In this document: positions 61,212 through 64,000 of the stretch, in pieces | Layout: each line of letters begins with the position of its first letter | How positions within the stretch are numbered: the stretch's first letter is position 1 | Source of the DNA: Sulfitobacter sp. EhC04 | Lineage (GTDB): Bacteria > Pseudomonadota > Alphaproteobacteria > Rhodobacterales > Rhodobacteraceae | Direction of reading: 5' to 3' | NCBI RefSeq assembly: GCF_001650875.1 | Contig: NZ_LXYI01000029.1 | Span: 1 to 64,000, forward strand | DNA: 64,000 bases | The notes under the pieces: model-generated | What the model was told of the DNA's origin: nothing | The model's input: the letters and a program-made list of their open reading frames with translations, nothing else | The model's database searches: none | Translations under genes and position numbers: made by a program

Positions 61212-62792
61212 TCATTCCCACTCGATCGTGCCGGGGGGTTTGGAGGTGATGTCATAGGTGACCCTGTTGATGCCGGGCACCTCGTTGATGATGCGGGTGG
61301 CGGTTTCGCCCAGAAATTCATGGGTGAAGGGGTAATAATCCGCCGTCATCCCGTCCACCGATGTCACCGCGCGCAACGCGCAGGCGAAATCATAGGTGCG
61401 CCCGTCGCCCATCACGCCCACGGTGCGCACCGGCAGGATCGCGACGAAGGCCTGCCAGATTTCGTCATAGAGGCCATGTTTGCGGATCTGGTCGATATAG
61501 ACGGCATCGGCCTCGCGCAGGATGTCGAGTTTCTGGCGCGTAATCTCGCCGGGGCAGCGGATCGCGAGACCGGGGCCTGGGAAGGGGTGGCGCCCGATAA
61601 AGCTGGGCGGCAGGCCCAGTTCGGCACCCAGCGCGCGGACCTCGTCCTTGAAGAGTTCGCGCAGCGGTTCGACCAGTTTCAGGCCCATCTTTTCGGGCAA
61701 CCCGCCGACGTTGTGGTGGCTCTTGATCGTGACAGAGGGGCCGCCGGAAAAGGACACGGATTCAATCACATCGGGGTAAAGCGTGCCCTGTGCCAGGAAC
61801 TCCGCCCCCTCGATCTGGTTGGCGTATTTCTGGAACACGTCGATGAACAGCCTGCCGATGATCTTGCGCTTGGTTTCGGGGTCGCTGACGCCGTCAAGTT
61901 CACCCAGAAACAGCTCAACCTCGTCGGCGTGGATCACATGCAGGTTCATGTGGTCGCGGAACATGCCGACGACCTCCTCCGCCTCGTTCTTGCGCAACAA
62001 CCCATGGTCGACAAAGACACAGGTGAGCTGGTCGCCCACCGCCTCGTGAATCAGGGCGGCGGCAACCGAAGAATCGACCCCGCCGGAGAGGGCGCAGATC
62101 ACCTTCTTGTCGCCGATCTGGTCGCGAATGGCGGCGACCGCCTCTTCGCGGTAGGCGCGCATGGTCCAGTCGCCCTTGAAGCCCGCAAGCCGCACGAAAT
62201 TCTCGTAAAGCCTTGCGCCGTTGGGGGTGTGATGGACTTCCGGATGGAATTGCACGGCGTAGAAATGACGCGACGGATCGCCGGTGATGGCAAAGGGCGC
62301 ATTGGGCGAGGTGCCGTAGACTTCGAAGCCCGGCGCGATCTTGCTGACGTGGTCGCCATGGCTCATCCAGACCTGTTCGCGGTCGGTGGCGAACCAGCCC
62401 TGCAGCAGGTCGAGCGGCTGGCCGGTGGGTTTGACAAAGGCGCGGCCGAATTCGGCGGTGCCGTGGCCGCGTTCGACGTGACCGCCAAGGCAATGCATCA
62501 TCACCTGCTGGCCATAGCAAATGCCAAGGATCGGCACGCCGAGGTCAAACACCGATTGCGGCGGCATCGGCGCGCCTTCGGCAAAGACCGAAGAAGGCCC
62601 TCCCGACAGGATGACGGCCTTGGGCTGGAATTCGGCGAGAAAGGCGTCGTCCACCGTGTTGAACGGATGGATTTCGCAGAAAACGCTGAGCTCGCGCAGG
62701 CGGCGCGCGATCAACTGGGTGACCTGGCTGCCGAAATCTATGATCAGCAGGCGGTCGTGGGCGGCGGGGGAAATGAGTTCTGTCATGGCCAT
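61212..62792 (-). CDS. guaA: GMP synthase (glutamine-hydrolysing)
   Basis: 526 residues, converting XMP to GMP. The N-terminal class I amidotransferase has Cys92 in [10 protein letters not shown], and the HPEV triad lies in [11 protein letters not shown]. The ATP-pyrophosphatase domain has the P-loop [15 protein letters not shown], and the C-terminal dimerisation domain ends [13 protein letters not shown]. Length fits E. coli (525). ATGs at 62792 and 62786 are both possible, and neither has a strong ribosome binding site. Confidence 0.98.
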   Translation of the reverse strand: MAMTELISPAAHDRLLIIDFGSQVTQLIARRLRELSVFCEIHPFNTVDDAFLAEFQPKAVILSGGPSSVFAEGAPMPPQSVFDLGVPILGICYGQQVMMHCLGGHVERGHGTAEFGRAFVKPTGQPLDLLQGWFATDREQVWMSHGDHVSKIAPGFEVYGTSPNAPFAITGDPSRHFYAVQFHPEVHHTPNGARLYENFVRLAGFKGDWTMRAYREEAVAAIRDQIGDKKVICALSGGVDSSVAAALIHEAVGDQLTCVFVDHGLLRKNEAEEVVGMFRDHMNLHVIHADEVELFLGELDGVSDPETKRKIIGRLFIDVFQKYANQIEGAEFLAQGTLYPDVIESVSFSGGPSVTIKSHHNVGGLPEKMGLKLVEPLRELFKDEVRALGAELGLPPSFIGRHPFPGPGLAIRCPGEITRQKLDILREADAVYIDQIRKHGLYDEIWQAFVAILPVRTVGVMGDGRTYDFACALRAVTSVDGMTADYYPFTHEFLGETATRIINEVPGINRVTYDITSKPPGTIEWE

Positions 62793-62830
62793 TGATTAGG
62801 CAGGGTTTCGCGGCGTGGCAAGTGGCGGAC

Positions 62831-62873
62831 TGGGGCGCTGCCCCAGACCCCGGGAATATTTTGGCCAAAAAGA
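62831..62873. repeat. Repeated intergenic hairpin plus GGGAATATTTT-GCCAAAAAGA motif, copy 3
   Basis: TGGGGC-GCT-GCCCCA hairpin, then GACCCCGGGAATATTTTGGCCAAAAAGA. Same layout as 51491-51551, between divergent guaA and the mttB-family gene. Confidence 0.7.
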
Positions 62874-62984
62874 GCATGGAGGGATCGGGGCGATGTCGTT
62901 TTTCTCCCCCCGGCGGCGGAAATCGCGCGAACCGGGGCGGGGGGATACGTTAGGAGAAGGAAATTTCTGAGCAAGGGTCATATC

Positions 62985-64000
62985 ATGGCGGAATCAGCAC
63001 GGCGCGGACGGACACGGGGTGGCGGCGGTGCAGCGCGCCGGGCGGAGCGCACGGCGGTGTCTTTCGAAACCGCGCGCTTTATCGAACGCAACATCCCCAA
63101 TTTCGAAGTGTTGAACGAGGAAGCGCTGCAGATCATCGAGCGCAACGCGGATATCATCCTCGAAGAGGTGGGCGTCAATTTCCCCGAAAACCCCGAAGCC
63201 TTGCAGATGTGGCGCGATGCCGGTGCGGACGTGCGCGGCGAGCGGGTGCATATCCCCAAAGGGCTGGCGCGCAAGCTTTGTGCCACCGCGCCCTCCACCT
63301 ATACCCAGCACGCGCGCAACCCCGAGCGCAACGTCGAGGTCGGTGGCCGCAATCTGGTGCTGGCACCGGTCTATGGCCCGCCTTTCGTGCGCGATATTGC
63401 AGGGGGCCGACGCTATGCCACCATGGCGGATTTCAACAAGTTCGTGAAACTGGCCTATATGTCCAAGTGGCTGCACCATTCGGGCGGCACGGTCTGCGAG
63501 CCGACGGACATTCCCGTCAACAAGCGGCACCTCGACATGCTGCATGCCCATATGACGCTGAGCGACAAACCTTTCATGGGCTCCGTGACCGAACCCAGCC
63601 GCGCGCAGGATTCGGTGGACATGTGCGGGCTGCTCTTTGGCGAGGAGTTCGTGCAGCAGAACACGGTGATGACCTCGCTGATCAACATCAACTCGCCGAT
63701 GACCTTCGACGATGTGATGATGGGCGCGCTCAAGGTCTATGCCGAGAACAATCAGGCCTGCATCATATCGCCCTTTATCGTGGGCGGCGCGATGGCGCCC
63801 ACCACGGTGGCGGGGACGCTGACGCAGGTGCTGGCGGAAACGCTGGCCGGTGTCGCCTACAGCCAGCTGTGCCGTGCCGGTGCACCGATTGTCATGGGGG
63901 CCTTTGTGACCTCGATCGACATGAACTCGGGCGCGCCGACCTTTGGCACGCCGGAAGCGGCGCATATCACCTATGGCGCGGGGCAGCTTGCCCGGCGGCT
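62985..64000 (+). CDS. Trimethylamine methyltransferase (MttB) family protein, 5' part
   Basis: Incomplete at the window edge, with 338 codons visible and no stop. A basic Arg/Gly-rich N-terminus is followed by the MttB barrel: TARFIERNIPNFEVLNEEALQIIERNADIILEEVGVNF, PVYGPPFVRDIAGGRRYATMADF, MTSLININSPMTFDDVMM and FVTSIDMNSGAPTFGTPEA. No in-frame amber codon occurs in the visible part. Archaeal MttB uses pyrrolysine, whereas proteobacterial homologues lack it and act on betaine-like quaternary amines or unknown substrates. The likely methyl acceptor is a corrinoid protein such as the one at 17265. Confidence 0.92.
   Translation, partial: MAESARRGRTRGGGGAARRAERTAVSFETARFIERNIPNFEVLNEEALQIIERNADIILEEVGVNFPENPEALQMWRDAGADVRGERVHIPKGLARKLCATAPSTYTQHARNPERNVEVGGRNLVLAPVYGPPFVRDIAGGRRYATMADFNKFVKLAYMSKWLHHSGGTVCEPTDIPVNKRHLDMLHAHMTLSDKPFMGSVTEPSRAQDSVDMCGLLFGEEFVQQNTVMTSLININSPMTFDDVMMGALKVYAENNQACIISPFIVGGAMAPTTVAGTLTQVLAETLAGVAYSQLCRAGAPIVMGAFVTSIDMNSGAPTFGTPEAAHITYGAGQLARR

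Overview
The window is chromosomal DNA of an alphaproteobacterium, most likely a member of the Roseobacter group (Rhodobacteraceae). I base this on the high GC content, SspB-alpha, the DUF1476 ATP-synthase inhibitor family, DUF4169, a DUF1638/corrinoid/MttB-type gene set, an RNase E with a large acidic insert, and a two-piece, circularly permuted tmRNA. Species cannot be named from the sequence alone. No plasmid, prophage, CRISPR array or complete IS element is visible.

Layout. 1-2.7 kb: AraC-type regulator divergent from an aldo/keto reductase and a secreted SRPBCC protein. 2.9-5.7 kb: overlapping cobK / DNA glycosylase / esterase trio, then an HNH protein. 5.8-8.3 kb: tRNA-Asn, a metallo-beta-lactamase-fold hydrolase and an EnvZ-like kinase. 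8.4-10.9 kb: accessory patch with a secreted phage-tail-like coiled-coil protein and a miniature partner. 11-15.6 kb: tRNA(CAT), purM-purN, rnd, RidA, a lipoprotein and SufE. 15.6-20.8 kb: one-carbon/corrinoid block (DUF1638, corrinoid protein, homocysteine methyltransferase) with a radical SAM protein. 20.8-28.7 kb: MprF-like protein, DUF1476, purC-purS-DUF3592-purQ and dctBD. 29-35 kb: lipoprotein, rne, tusA, ccdA. 34.5-41 kb: hydrolase-P450 pair, class I aldolase, tandem repeats, small regulator genes, fumC, sspB. 41-46 kb: chrBA chromate operon and a haloperoxidase-like hydrolase divergent from a GlxA-type regulator. 46-51.4 kb: large sensor kinase, permuted ssrA (tmRNA), a zinc-ribbon protein and rplM-rpsI. 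51.6-56 kb: LLM flavin oxidoreductase, TetR, ppk2, hydrolase and metA. 56-59 kb: hypothetical secreted proteins, a lipoprotein and a P-loop protein. 59-64 kb: two DMT exporters flanking a MITE-like element, guaA, and the 5' part of an mttB-family gene that runs off the window.

Functional themes. Purine synthesis is scattered over three loci (purMN, purC/S/Q, guaA). Methyl-group chemistry recurs (DUF1638, corrinoid protein, homocysteine methyltransferase, MttB-family protein, MetA) and suggests corrinoid-dependent demethylation of methylated amines feeding methionine. That link is inference from family membership and proximity.

The richest unexplained layer is non-coding. A family of about 100-bp nested palindromes sits at gene ends, and one copy supplies the stop codon of a radical SAM gene. 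There is also a 271-bp element with 34-bp terminal inverted repeats and partial copies elsewhere, a 108-bp tandem repeat, paired perfect palindromes, and recurrent TGACATGTCA palindromes.
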